NCBI GenBank assembly: GCA_018398815.1
Contig: CM031614.1
Location: 50,507,628 to 50,571,627 of the forward strand
Source of the DNA: Conus ventricosus
Lineage: Eukaryota; Mollusca; Gastropoda; Neogastropoda; Conidae
Direction of reading: 5' to 3'
DNA: 64,000 nucleotides
The translations under genes were made by a program, and so were the position numbers. Below the pieces are notes generated by a model that saw only the letters and a list, made by a program, of their open reading frames with translations, searched no databases and was not told the origin of the DNA. Shown one piece after another: positions 39,243 through 51,500 of this stretch (positions are counted from its first letter, which is position 1; each line of letters opens with the position of its first letter).

Positions 39243-39247
39243 ACATG
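39243..39247. repeat. Left target-site duplication of the LTR element (ACATG)
   Basis: ACATG directly precedes the TGTCAACC start of the left LTR and is repeated at 46102-46106 directly after the right LTR. Confidence 0.9.
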
Positions 39248-40859
39248 TGTCAACCTCGGTGTAATGTCAGTGGAGGAAGGACTAGCGCACAGCCCAAACA
39301 CACTCACAGCTTGCTTACAATCTCATTCATATATCATGCATTCGTCACATCAAACCACTAGTAAAGTCTATAACTTTACTATACATGATCATAGAAAGAA
39401 CATCAATGCATATAGAATCAAACAGAATAAAACATTCTCTCTTTCCTTGAACTTCACAAAATCATTTATCTAAAACATCATTAACTAACCCGGGTATAAA
39501 TAGATTTCTACTTTACCTGGCCAGGTGATCTTAACTATTCACGAATCACTGTCTTTTCTTTTCTTTTCCTTTTCTTTTCACTGTCACTTTCACAACACGA
39601 CACAACTGCCGGCACTGGTGTTGGTCTGATGGCGCCTGGTCAGGTGAGACTGTTGGCGTTGGTCTGTGGTTCTGCTTGGCGAAGTGACGCTGCCAGGTAT
39701 GAGGTCGAACCCCGGTTAGGGTAGAACAGTGACTATCAACATCGATCTGTTCTCCTTTCTTTCTTCCTGCATTAACGCATTGCACTCTCTCTCTCTCTCT
39801 CTCTCTTCTAGTCTGCTCTTATCAAATGGACATGGTTGCTTTTCTTTTCTTTTTTCTTTTCTTTCTTTTCTTCTTCATAAATTAGCAACTCTTTCTCTCT
39901 CTCCACATCTCTCCTCAGTCCTTCCTCTGCAGACTATCTCATGCTAATCTCTCAACTTGGTTCTCTTCTCTCCTCCCTTCATCTCTCTCTCTCTCTGCCC
40001 TTCTCTCCTGCGAGCCCCAAACTCAGAACCTCTCTCCCCCTCTCTCTTGTTCGTTCTTCCCCTCGTTCTCCCCTCTCTTCATCTCTCTGCCTTTCCCTCG
40101 TGCAGAGACAAACACCTAAAACCTCCTCATCTCTCTGTCTCTGTTCGTTCTCACCTCCCTCCTTTCCCTGTAGGCGAGAGCCTACTCTCCCGAACTCCTC
40201 CCTCTCTCTCTCTGTCTTTCGTTTTCTCCTCCTTCTCTCTCTCTCACTCACACATTCCTTTATGCTCTAACCCCGTGTCCAAGGGCCAGTACCATTGGTC
40301 AGTTTTTTACCCTGATCCCCCGAAGTTGTCCCCCTCTAATTCCATTGGACGTTCAAATCAGACAGTCCCGTCTACACGCCTTACTCTCTGTGGTGGTCAA
40401 TTGGTCTTTTATTGGGATTAGCTAGATTTAAACCCACCACACACTACCTTCCCCCCTCCCTTCTTCACTGGCGCGTTGGGGCTTAAGTGGTGGACACGGT
40501 CAATCTAAATTGGCCAGCTGAGTCTGGGTAGGCACCACGACGTCCGACTAACAATGACGTTGGTTACACAAATTGGCCGGATTAAGGCTGGCCCAGGTAC
40601 TGAGGTCCGTCTGGGCAGACATCGAGGCGTGGGGTCAAAGCCGCTTAGTCAGACTGGGGGGGTCGGACCGTCTCGGCGAAACCTCCCCTAAGCTTAATTG
40701 GCCGGGACCCGACCTAGGGCCCGTCTTTCTGACGCCTAGAATGTTTGAGTTTGGACTTAGGTCCGAACAAATTGGCTGGCGACACCCCAAGTTAGGCTGT
40801 TTCCCCCAAGTTAGGTTGTTTCCCCCAAGTTAGGTTGTTTCATTTTTTTGTCCGTGACA
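39248..40859 (-). repeat. 3' LTR (by element orientation)
   Basis: 1612 bp. On the minus strand it starts TGTCACGGAC and ends GGTTGACA, with short inverted termini TGTCA/TGACA. Near its 5' end are three direct copies of a 19-bp unit, plus-strand AAGTTAGGTTGTTTCCCCC (40790-40845). It also carries CT-rich stretches (39785-40260). Confidence 0.9.
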
Positions 40860-40872
40860 ATTTCCCCTTGCA
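40860..40872 (-). other. Polypurine tract
   Basis: On the minus strand GCAAGGGGAAAT lies immediately before the TGTCAC start of the 3' LTR, the expected place for the plus-strand primer of reverse transcription. Confidence 0.7.
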
Positions 40873-41394
40873 AAAGACCATGCTCCGCATTGTCTCAAAA
40901 CAACGGTAAAAAAAGGGACAACAACCGAATTTGCTGACACCAGCTACACGCGCAAAGTTTGGAAAATACTTTACAACCAACGGTTTATAAAGTTATAAAA
41001 TATACAATTAGTGAATACCACCCCAATGAGTTATCATTGACGTGCGCTCTTGCGTTATTTCAACTCATTCTATAACGACCTCTGGCGCACTTATGCAATT
41101 CCCTACCGCGGATTTGCCACATCTTCTTTCACAATTCTTATGAAAAGCACAATAAAATATATCGCGCTCCATGACACTTCACTGAGGAATCTCCATCCTC
41201 ACTTATTGCAAATAATGCATCACTACACAAGCGACTGTATGCTCCAAGCAAAAACTACATCCACATGAACAAGTCTCACAAAGAAAATTTGAACGAGTCT
41301 CACACAAAAATATGACCCTAGCCAACTGGAATGAACCCATATCCAATCAACATAACTGTAATCAACACATATTATAAACAAAGCACCCGGATAT

Positions 41395-42110
41395 GAATGA
41401 CTTCCACTGAGTTGCAGCTTGCTAGACTACGCGACTTAGATAGTCAGCTCGACATTCTGTCGCCAGGAATGAACTGCACTTCGATACCTGTAGGGCTGCG
41501 TGCCATTGCCCAACGCAGAACTCTGCTGTTTTTCAGCTGTGCCTCTTGCAGGAATTTGAGGGGTTTGGGTGATCTGTCCTATCACGAACTCTTTCCCTGC
41601 AAGTATTTGTGGAACTTCTGCACGGCCCACACAAAGCTAAACACTCCTTCTCCACCGTTGCGTACCCTTCTTCAACTTTGTCAACTTCCTGCGCATATCT
41701 CACAGGAAACTCGCTCCTTCATGCTCCTGCAAACAATACTGCACCTATCCCACCACCTGATGCATCTTTTCCGCAACAAAAATGGTTTGGACATACCCTG
41801 GTAGCTTCAAGATGGGACGGGAACCTAGTCTTTCCAACACCGTCTGCAAGTGCTTGCTCTGCAGCGTCTGACCATTCGACCACTGCCGGTTTCCCTGCCT
41901 TGACCAAATCACTGAGAGGACTCTGATTGCAGCAAATTTTTGGGACAAACTCCCTATAGAACCCAATAAAACTAGCAGACTCCTGACTTCTGTTTTGGCC
42001 CTTTGGTCTCTCTAAATTTCATCATCTTCTCCACCTTTCCTTTTTTCCGGCTGCTTTGTGTCGCCTCCGACAACAAAACCTAGGAACTCCTCTGTCTAGC
42101 CCTTCATACA
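41395..42110 (-). pseudogene. Reverse transcriptase end and RNase H remnant of the LTR element
   Basis: The minus strand shows FLGFVVGGDTK (about 42080), a broken SFIGFYREFVP (about 41960-41990), LSDLVKAGKPAVVEWSDAAE (about 41850-41910), then DASGGGIGAV (about 41740-41770) and a tail with AEC/ADYLS-like sequence near 41430. These are the connection and RNase H parts of a Ty3/gypsy pol. The palm motif with two aspartates, expected upstream, is absent: only about 200 bases separate this from the protease linker. Frame breaks are frequent. No integrase zinc finger or catalytic core follows before the LTR. Confidence 0.75.
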
Positions 42111-42299
42111 TGACACATCCCTGTATGATCTTCGGGAAACTTAGGCAACAAAATCTCCCCTTCTTGCTGGGTCTCTTTCACCTCAACAATGATTGCTGCT
42201 GCGCCTATGAAAATCATCAAAGACTCGGTAAAAGCCGTTTTTAACCGGTGCCGAGATGACTCGCCATGAGCGACTCGTAAACCACTGACATGACAGTGT

Positions 42300-42900
42300 C
42301 CGATAACATGCTGGTACCTCTAACTGAGTGGTCACCTTACCTGTCTTCCCCTTTGGGGGAACACTCGGTACAACAGCCGCCTTTCACAAGAAATTCTGCC
42401 CTCACCTCCTCTAACCTCCTTTTTCTCTCCACCTCTTCCCAACTCCCAAGACTTCACGAGCGAAGGTCTTGTTCCTCCCGCTGCCCTAAACTCATCAGGC
42501 GACACATCTATCCTGACTTTCCTTCCTGGAACAACCAACGGTTTAACAACCTTTTCCTCCTTCTGCTCCGTGTCTGAACTGCTGCCCCTTACAGTCAACA
42601 ACTCAGGATCCCCTGGATCCTTTGAAACCTGGAATATTTCCAATGATCAAATCAAAAAGGGGTTTGTCCATCACCAACGCAGACAACTCGCCTGAGAAGT
42701 AAGGGGTACGTACTTCTATCTTAGCAACTGGAAACTCCCTCACAGTGCCATCGATTAGAGAAACAGGTCTGGATTTGCCCTGTCAAATCCCCTTTTTTCG
42801 ACCACGTTGTTCGTACTACACCGCAATGAACAACCAGTGTCTCGTAACCTTTCCCCCTCTGCTGGCCAATCCACCCTTTTTCCCACTGGTAACGAACCAC
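42300..42900 (-). pseudogene. Aspartic protease remnant of the LTR element
   Basis: The minus strand contains LRDTGC at 42829-42846, with the Asp-Thr-Gly active-site triad. About 190 bases later come the flap-to-helix part and an Ile-Ile-Gly-Asn-Ile-Pro-like end (42629-42652), as in gypsy proteases. The linker beyond it (42332-42640) contains RIDVSPDEFRAA, a conserved region before the reverse transcriptase. Two or more frame breaks separate these pieces. Confidence 0.75.
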
Positions 42901-43059
42901 TCAGCCTAGTGCCCCCATCCCTGACACTGACTGCTGTCCTTGCTAGCCATAGGCTGCACTCAAAACCCCTCTTCCGACTGAATCCCTTTTGGTTCCACTG
43001 CGGGGTCGTTTCCCTTGACGACCCTTATCCACCTCTTGCAAGGCTGCTGCTTCTGGGAA

Positions 43060-44090
43060 CCTCATGCGAAAATCCCTCGCCCATGTCCCTTCTTGTGACA
43101 AATGAAACACCTAATTTCCCTTTGCCCTTCCTTCTGCCCCACCACTGGGTTTGCAGACTTTGCAGAAAACTCCCCTGGTCTCCTTGGGACTCTTTTCACC
43201 TGTGCCTAGCACCTGTTTCTCCCTGCACCTTAGTGCCCAACGTGCCTCTCCCATACACCTTGCGAACTTCAACAACTCCCCTGCTGTCTCTGGCTGTCTC
43301 TCTTTCAAATGTATGGTTAACTCAGGGCCGCAACCTGACAAAATCTGTTCTTTCATAACTAGCTCTTTCAACTCGGCGAACTCCTTCTTCGTACCACTCA
43401 AATCTAACCATTTCTCAAATAGTGATCTAGACGTGCACCAAACTGAGTGTACGTTTCCCCTGCTTGCAATCTAGCTGAACGAAATTTCTTCCTGAACCCT
43501 TCCTCGTGAGGTCAATCCTTCATTAAACTCCTTCACAGCACCAATCGGGCTGTTGTTCTGCTGGTAACGCAGTGAAAATCTGCAATGCCTTACCCGTCAA
43601 TAGCGCCGACAAAATGACTGCCCACTCTTCTGGAGGCCAACCCCGATGGTTGCAAACGTTTCGAAACGACTGATGTATGCATCAATCGAGTCGGTCCCTT
43701 CCGAGAATTTTGGCAACTTGGGTCGGGGGGCATAGCTGCGCACAGAGTCACTGGAAACTGAACTCCCATCCTCGGTGGTCTCCCTTGTATTCTCACTTTC
43801 TCTAATTCTAACTGAATCTTTAAATTTTCTGTTTCCTGCGTTGCCCTTATTCTTTCTGTTTCTGCGCTTCCCTTATTCTTTCCGTTTCCTGCTTCATTCT
43901 TTCTGTTTCCTGCGCTTTCCCCTTTTTCTTTCTGTTTCCCCGCGCTTCAACTGCGATAAGGCCGTCTTCCGCGCGTTTATCCCTTTCCACTTTGCTGGTT
44001 TTCAACGAACGTCGCAACTCTTCTCCCGAATAGCCTAAATCACGAGCGACGCTCACAGTTGTTCAAAAGGGGTGTTCTTTTCTTCCGCCA
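43060..44090 (-). pseudogene. gag remnant of the LTR element
   Basis: The first ATG-led stretch (43847-44056) is basic and coiled-coil-like, rich in Glu, Arg and Lys. Further on (43260-43400), ELKELVMKEQILSGCGPEL and AGELLKFARCMGEAR form the capsid C-terminal, SCAN-like helical region. A zinc-finger-like CFICHKKGHGR follows at about 43080-43115, lacking its final cysteine in the written frame. The coding is split over at least three frames. Confidence 0.7.
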
Positions 44091-44469
44091 TTATATCTCT
44101 TTCCTTTTTTTTTTTTTTTTTTTAACAAGATTTTATGACAACGACAGCCAAATGGTGGTTACCGACACGAGTGAGTAATAGCACAATCCTATGAAAGATA
44201 ATATTAGCTTTTGGGGCAACGTAGTTAGTTTTTATAAGACGCCCGCGCCTGACCCAACTATGAGAGCGAATTATAGGAAATCTGTGGGGAAATGAGTACT
44301 CTGGGCTGAAATGCCCAAACCCAGTATTAACTATCTTGGAAGCAATGCCAAGCCTAGTATTTAACTATCTTGGGAACATACAGTAAGACAACCCCTTGTC
44401 TTAGGGTTACAATACTTGAATCCCCCCCAGCTTCCTCTCTGAGAGTTGAACAATTATAATAAATTGGGC

Positions 44470-44498
44470 CAGAATACCGGGGAGGCTCGCCAATAAAT
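44470..44498 (-). other. Primer-binding site of the LTR element
   Basis: Right after the 5' LTR end on the minus strand comes ATTTAT then TGGCGAGCCTCCCCGG. TGGCGAGCC is complementary to a tRNA 3' end with CCA. This fixes the element's orientation. Confidence 0.65.
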
Positions 44499-46101
44499 TG
44501 TCAACCCCGGTGTAATGTCAGTGGAGGAAGGACTAGCGCACAGCCCAAAACACACTCACAGCTTGCTTACAATCTCATTCATTATCATGCATTCGTCACA
44601 TCAAACCACTAGTTTAAAGTCTATAACTTTATATAAAATGATCATAGAAAGAACATCAATGCTATAGAATCAAACAGAATAAAAAAATTCTCTCTTTCCT
44701 TGAACTTCACAAAATCATTTATCTAAAACATCATTAACAAACCCGGGTATAAAAAGATTTCTACTTACCTGGCCAGGTGATCTTAACTTTCACGAAACAC
44801 TGTCTTTTCTTTTCTTTTCCTTTTCTTTTCACTGCACTTCACAACCCCGACACAACTGCCGGCACTGGTGTTGGTCTGATGGCCTGGTCAGGTGAGACTG
44901 TTGGCGTTGGTCTGTGGTTCTGCTTGGCGAAGTGACGCTGCCAGGTATGAGGGCGAACCCCCGGTTAGGGTAGAACAGTGACTATCACATCGATCTGTTC
45001 TCCTTTCTTTCTTCCTGCATTAACGCATTGCACTCTCTCTCTCTCTCTCTCTCTTCTAGTCTGCTCTTATCAAATGGACATGGTTGCTTTCTTTTCTTTT
45101 TTTTTCTTTCTTTTCTTCTTCATAAATTAGCAACTCTTTCTCTCTCTCCACATCTCTCCTCAGTCCTTCCTCTGCAGACTATCTCATGCTAATCTCTCCC
45201 AAAAATTTGGGTTTTCTTCTCTCCTCCCTTTATCTCTCTCTTCTTGCCCTTCTCTCCTGCAGAGCTCCACTCAGAACCCTCTCTCCCCCTCTCTCTTTGT
45301 TCGTTCTTCCCCTCGTTCTCTCCTCTCTTCATCTCTCTGCCTTTTCCCTCGTGCAGAGACTACACCCAAAACCTTCACTCTTTTGTCTCTGTTCGTTCTC
45401 ATCTCCCCGCCTTCCTGTAGGCGAGAGCCTACTTCTCCCGAACTCCCCCCCTCTCTCTCTGTCGTTCGTTTTCCCCCTTCTCTCTCTCTCACTCACACAT
45501 TCCTTTATGCTCTAACCCCCTGTCCAAGGGCCATTACCATTGGTCAGTATTTTTACCTTGATCCCCCAAGTTGTCTCCCTCTAATTCCATTGGCCCTTCA
45601 AATCATGACAGTCCCGTCTACACGCCTTACTCTCTTGGGGTCAATTGGTCATTTAATTGATTAGTAGATTTCCCCCCCCACACACTACCTTCCCCCCTTC
45701 CCTACTTCACTGGCGCGGTGTGGCTTAAGGGTGGACACTGGTCAAACTAAATTGGCCAGCTGAGTCTGGGTAGGCACCACGACGTCCGACTAACAATGAC
45801 GTTGGTTACACAAATTGGCCGGATAAGGCTGGCCCAGGTACTGAGGTCCGTCTGGGCAGACATCGAGGCGTCGGTCAAAGCCGCTTAGTCAGACTGGGTG
45901 GGTCGGACCGTCTCGGCGAAACCTCTCCACTAAGCTTAATTGGCCGGACCCGACCTATGGGCCCGTCTTTCTGACGCCTAGAATGTTTGAGTTTGGACTT
46001 AGGTCCGAACAAATTGGCTGGCGACACCCCAAGTTAGGCTGTTTCCCCCAAGTTAGGTTGTTTCCCCCAAGTTAGGTTGTTTCATTTTTTTGTCCGTGAC
46101 A
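44499..46101 (-). repeat. 5' LTR (by element orientation)
   Basis: 1603 bp, nearly identical to 39248-40859, with the same three 19-bp direct repeats near 46030-46085. Differences are mostly one- or two-base indels in homopolymers. Confidence 0.9.
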
Positions 46102-46106
46102 ACATG
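46102..46106. repeat. Right target-site duplication of the LTR element (ACATG)
   Basis: ACATG follows the TGACA end of the LTR and leads into TTCGACCGAACTGG, which resumes the host sequence seen uninterrupted at 56545. Confidence 0.9.
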
Positions 46107-48900
46107 TTCGACCGAACTGGCTTCTGAACACGTATCCTGTCCATCCACCACACACTGAAAGAAATTCTGGACGCAACGATCAAATTACAGCCAAACTGTT
46201 AGGTGAATCTTGGGCAAAACGAAGTGCACCCTCCCACCCAGCTGAGACGATATTCGGAAATACTTGCAACAATGGAGGGCAAGAACTGCATTTCAGCACG
46301 GCATAAGCAATCCAATTGAACTCTTCCATGCCAGTTTAAACCCATGTTTGTAGTCATGAACAATCCAGCTGAACTCTTTGCCATAATATATAATTAGTTT
46401 AAACACGTTCATAGTCTTGAACCCAACCGAACGCTTCAATTTCATTTAACTTGAAGTACCTGTTATGACAACATATTTACGTTTTTCACCGAAATTCTCT
46501 TGGATGACGTGATTGTTGCTTCCTCTCCCATTCTCCATTTCCATATATTTGTTTTCTGTTTTATTTAAATGTTCCTTTAAAAAAAAAAACCACCATGTGG
46601 TGAAATTATTACACCGTAAACGTATTGCAAACCGCCACTATATCTTCAATATATTTGAGCACAGGATAAGCACAAGACAATGTCAAGCCATTCTGTTCGT
46701 TTCTTGAATGAAAGTCATGTAAACCACCAACCAACTCTTGCCGCGTTAGTTCAAAACGTTTATAGTCATGCTGGGTTGCCAAACCAAGACAGAACTGGCG
46801 CAAGTTGTCTACGAGAATCGCGGACCCGAGTCATCTTTCGGGCTCCTTGAGGCCATCTCAGCTGCTTCCAGTTCTAACGCCTTCCCACCGTTGAGGCCAC
46901 GGTTCGATATGGCATAAACAGCCAGACGGGATCACAGCAGGCTTTGGGGAAAACAAAAAAGGAAAAAAAAGTGCTCGTGCGCTTTTGAATTAAAAATCGG
47001 CTAAAGCAGTCTTTGAATCACTCATGTGGAGCATCATCTTTCTCAGCATCAAAATACTTTGCGAGGTGGGTTTAAAAAATTTTTTTCTTAAAGATCAGTG
47101 CGTATATACTCTTGCCTCTCATTTAAAGCAAACGGCAATATCTGCATTTTCACATTTGCTGGAAATCGCATCGTAAAACAACTTTCTCCGGCCTGCTTGC
47201 TTGCACTGAAGGGAGTGCTAGTTTGAGAAACTCGCTTTCCCCATACAGAGTTTCGCGCGCGCGCGCGCGCACGCACGCACACAAAGAGAAAAGATAACAA
47301 GAAAAAACTTTTTCATCTTCAAAGATAGTACAAGAGAGTACGCGTGAATACTACAGTGTTATGGTCTCACTTTATTCCCCTGTGTGGAGCGTAAAAGAAA
47401 AAAAAAGAAAAAAAAAATAACAAAAACGAACAAATCTCAAAACGGAGCAAAAAAAAAAAAAAAGAACCAACCTATTTCAAATGTAAATACAAGTCCAACA
47501 AGACAGATTTTCGCTTCTTTCCATCGCCTCTATTGATTTTCCCCTGGAGGGAAACCAGATCTATGCAGGTGTTGAAGAAAAAACGTGAAGAAAAAGTAAG
47601 CGACTGTAAAAAAAAAAAGGGGGGGAGGAGGGGGAGGAGGGGGGGGGGGGATGTGCGTGTCAAAACTGGATAGTCTATTTTACTCTGCATTCAGAAGCTC
47701 GCAATGGAAATGAGGGAGAGATAATTAAAAAGAAAAGGGAGAAAAAAAAACGGCTCTGAAGGGGTGGGGGTGGTGAGAAGAAAGATGGAGGCAGACGGAT
47801 AGGATAGAGAGCGAGAGAGGAGAGAGAGAGAGAGAAGATGAGGGAGTGTGGAAAGAGGAAAGAGATGAACAGAAACCAGCCAGGGGGAGGGCAGGCTCAA
47901 AGGAAAAGAGAGAGAGAGAGAGAGAGGAGAGAGAGCATTACACGGGCAGGGAAAAAAAGGGTGGGGGTTGGGTTGGGGGGCAGGCAGAGACGAGACGGAA
48001 AGAAGAGGGTTGGATTAGAAGGGAGGAGGAGGTGGGGGGAGGCGAGGGCGAGGAGAAGGGGTTGGGGGGAGGGAGGGGGCGCCGACACGACACGACACGA
48101 CATGACACGAGACGGAACGGAGAAGAAAGCCAAGTAGAAGACAAAAGATGAGAGACCAGCAGCATGCAACGTGGAGCACCGGGGTACAGGAAGGCAGACA
48201 GACAGACGTCTTAAATCGACTCAAACATCAACGCACAAAAATCCCGAGGTCGCGCGACTGTAAAGGCCACGTCAGTACACAATCAGCCGCGGATACCTCA
48301 CGTTTCCCATAAAGACGTCCTCCCCCTCCCCCCCTCCCCCAATCAAGTCTTCTCGCTTCTCGTTGTCGACCTAATAGTGGAGTCAAGAAATGTTTTAACG
48401 CAAGATTAATGCAAAAGAAATAAAAATGCAATGCATTTATTTCCTACACTATTCTTTACAACACATTTTTAAAGTAGGGAAAAGTAAGTTCGCGAGTGTT
48501 TAAAATACGTTTATATAGCGGAATCGTTCGCGTCAGCGCATTCGCACTTTTTCGCTTGGTGATGAGGCTGCGCGTCGATTTCCGTATCAACAAATAATGG
48601 TGTCCGGCATAAAACACAAAGAAAAAATTCCAACAACTTGTGAAAACGTTCGTGGCAAGTACTCTACTTCTATCGTATTAAAAAAAATTCTTTGAATTTT
48701 ATCCATCTGTGTCTTCATTTCTTTTCCTCGAGATTATAAATTGTTAAGCGATCGTTGACAAACTGGAACCCGTTTTTTTTTTTCAGAGCCGGGATGGAGG
48801 GAGGGAGCGAGGTGTGTCGGGTTGCTTGAACTTCACGGAGTGCTGCACCCCGACATGTAGACACCGTTTCCCGTTTGAAGGATTCACGTTTGCCGTAACT

Positions 48901-48938
<38 letters not shown>

Positions 48939-49656
48939 ATATATATATATATATATATCTATTTATATATATATATATATAATTGAATTACAAGTACTTA
49001 TCCTTGGAATTTATTAGTTTGTTGTATTTTAGTCCCTTGCGGATTCATTCCAAGAACTGGCCTCAGCACTTGTGTCTTAAGAGGATATCTTTTTATGTTT
49101 TCTACTTTTCACAAGAAAATGTAGCTTGTTTTGCTCTTTCATGATTTTCTTTTGCTTCTTAGGTGGCACCTTTGGTTGGTTTTTTGAAAACTCAAACATA
49201 CTACGGTATTGCACACCAGCCTTTTCTGGGATTGCATTCTTCTTAAAACTGAAAAGGCAGAGGAGTCAAATTACAACTTTCCGCGGTCACCGAGGAGAAA
49301 CCACCAAGTTTCGAATATCGGTATATGACCAGGAGTTATATGTTAGTGAGTTTTCCTCCCTATTGGAGGGTGTCTCCCCCCCTTGGAGACTATAAGCTTG
49401 CTGGAGGTTCATTGCGAGAAGTTGTTTTTTTTTTTTTCCTCCCCATTCCCCCACTCAAGCACATACTGTTAGTTAGGCAGAATCACATACGACGCAGATA
49501 TGAATGCTTATCTCCCCCTATTTCTTCAATCTAAGACATAAAAGCAAGCTTTGTTTATAATTCAATATTTCTGCAGTCATTGCAACACCAAGCGCTCCTG
49601 TAAGTTGCGGGAACGGTGCTCAGTACTTTTTCCTTGGAATTTATTAGTTTTTTTTG

Positions 49657-49688
<32 letters not shown>

Positions 49689-50328
49689 TATATAAATGTG
49701 TGTGTGTTTGCGAGTGTGGGTTCATGTGTGCGTGCGCGCGTGCGACAGAGACTTATTAAAAGAACAGCTCATTAAAATGATTATAGAACAAAGATATTTT
49801 TTGAGTGCGCTCACCAACAAGACTAACCCGAGGGAAACTGCTCAGCTTGAAGAAACCTGGGTCACCACCCCTATATAACCCCCCGTTTTTTCTCCCTATT
49901 AACCCCCCAGTGTTGGGCTATACTTATGAGCTCCTTGTTCGGGCTAAATGGATGGCTGCAGCCAACTCAAAAATCCACTTTCAACTGCCTTTTCCCCATT
50001 GGAAAAACCCGAGGCAATATTTTCAGTAATCCCTGGAGAAGGATTTTCCACAAAAAGCAACTCAAACGAACGATTCAAAAAGCCATGCTCTGTAAAGTGA
50101 TTATGGAATCGTGTTCATGAGCCATCCTGATAGGAAAATGTGACGCACCGGCATTGCCCTATATTTTATGAACACAGCCACACCGCGTCAGAATCCCGTT
50201 GGTATATGCCACACCCAACCCTTACCCTTAACGTCATAGCTGGTAGTGGGCAGAGAGGGGTGGGGTGGGGGAGTGGTGGGATTTGGAGGTGGGGAATGAG
50301 AGCGGCGGTTTTTATTTATTATTTTTTT

Positions 50329-50369
<41 letters not shown>

Positions 50370-50500
50370 TGCGCTTGGATGCTTGAAACTCGCCCTAACA
50401 GGCACAATTGTAAAATCTAAATGGTTAATGAACACGGTCAAATTTCGGACGCCTCCCCTTCCAAAGTCCCCCTTCCCTCCCCACCCCTTCCAGCCCCCCT
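46107..50500. other. Non-coding part of block E2
   Basis: Matches 56545-58410 and 60470-62390. Contains a (GC)n tract (47258-47275), A-rich and G-rich runs (47395-47650), (GA)n (47810-47935), compound (CT)n/(TA)n (48903-48980), a TG/TA tract (49656-49695) and a poly-T/poly-G run (50322-50369). No gene is supported. Confidence 0.55.
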
Positions 50501-51500
50501 NNNNNNNNNNNNNNNNNNNNNNNNNNNNNNNNNNNNNNNNNNNNNNNNNNNNNNNNNNNNNNNNNNNNNNNNNNNNNNNNNNNNNNNNNNNNNNNNNNNN
50601 NNNNNNNNNNNNNNNNNNNNNNNNNNNNNNNNNNNNNNNNNNNNNNNNNNNNNNNNNNNNNNNNNNNNNNNNNNNNNNNNNNNNNNNNNNNNNNNNNNNN
50701 NNNNNNNNNNNNNNNNNNNNNNNNNNNNNNNNNNNNNNNNNNNNNNNNNNNNNNNNNNNNNNNNNNNNNNNNNNNNNNNNNNNNNNNNNNNNNNNNNNNN
50801 NNNNNNNNNNNNNNNNNNNNNNNNNNNNNNNNNNNNNNNNNNNNNNNNNNNNNNNNNNNNNNNNNNNNNNNNNNNNNNNNNNNNNNNNNNNNNNNNNNNN
50901 NNNNNNNNNNNNNNNNNNNNNNNNNNNNNNNNNNNNNNNNNNNNNNNNNNNNNNNNNNNNNNNNNNNNNNNNNNNNNNNNNNNNNNNNNNNNNNNNNNNN
51001 NNNNNNNNNNNNNNNNNNNNNNNNNNNNNNNNNNNNNNNNNNNNNNNNNNNNNNNNNNNNNNNNNNNNNNNNNNNNNNNNNNNNNNNNNNNNNNNNNNNN
51101 NNNNNNNNNNNNNNNNNNNNNNNNNNNNNNNNNNNNNNNNNNNNNNNNNNNNNNNNNNNNNNNNNNNNNNNNNNNNNNNNNNNNNNNNNNNNNNNNNNNN
51201 NNNNNNNNNNNNNNNNNNNNNNNNNNNNNNNNNNNNNNNNNNNNNNNNNNNNNNNNNNNNNNNNNNNNNNNNNNNNNNNNNNNNNNNNNNNNNNNNNNNN
51301 NNNNNNNNNNNNNNNNNNNNNNNNNNNNNNNNNNNNNNNNNNNNNNNNNNNNNNNNNNNNNNNNNNNNNNNNNNNNNNNNNNNNNNNNNNNNNNNNNNNN
51401 NNNNNNNNNNNNNNNNNNNNNNNNNNNNNNNNNNNNNNNNNNNNNNNNNNNNNNNNNNNNNNNNNNNNNNNNNNNNNNNNNNNNNNNNNNNNNNNNNNNN
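50501..51500. other. Assembly gap, 1000 N
   Basis: Exactly 1000 undetermined bases, a scaffolding placeholder between two contigs that carry near-copies of the same sequence. Confidence 1.

Larger units (their letters stand above)
39248..46101 (-). mobile_element. Ty3/gypsy-type LTR retrotransposon, internally deleted
   Basis: A 6854-bp element with two LTRs (39248-40859 and 44499-46101) ending TG...CA, a 5-bp duplicated target ACATG, a primer-binding site and a purine tract that both place it on the minus strand. The 3.6-kb interior holds remnants of gag, aspartic protease and the end of reverse transcriptase with RNase H, in gag-protease-RT order. The reverse transcriptase catalytic core and any integrase are missing, so it is not autonomous. 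The LTRs differ mainly by small indels, implying a young insertion. The unoccupied site is seen at 56538-56545 and at 10972-10980. Confidence 0.9.
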
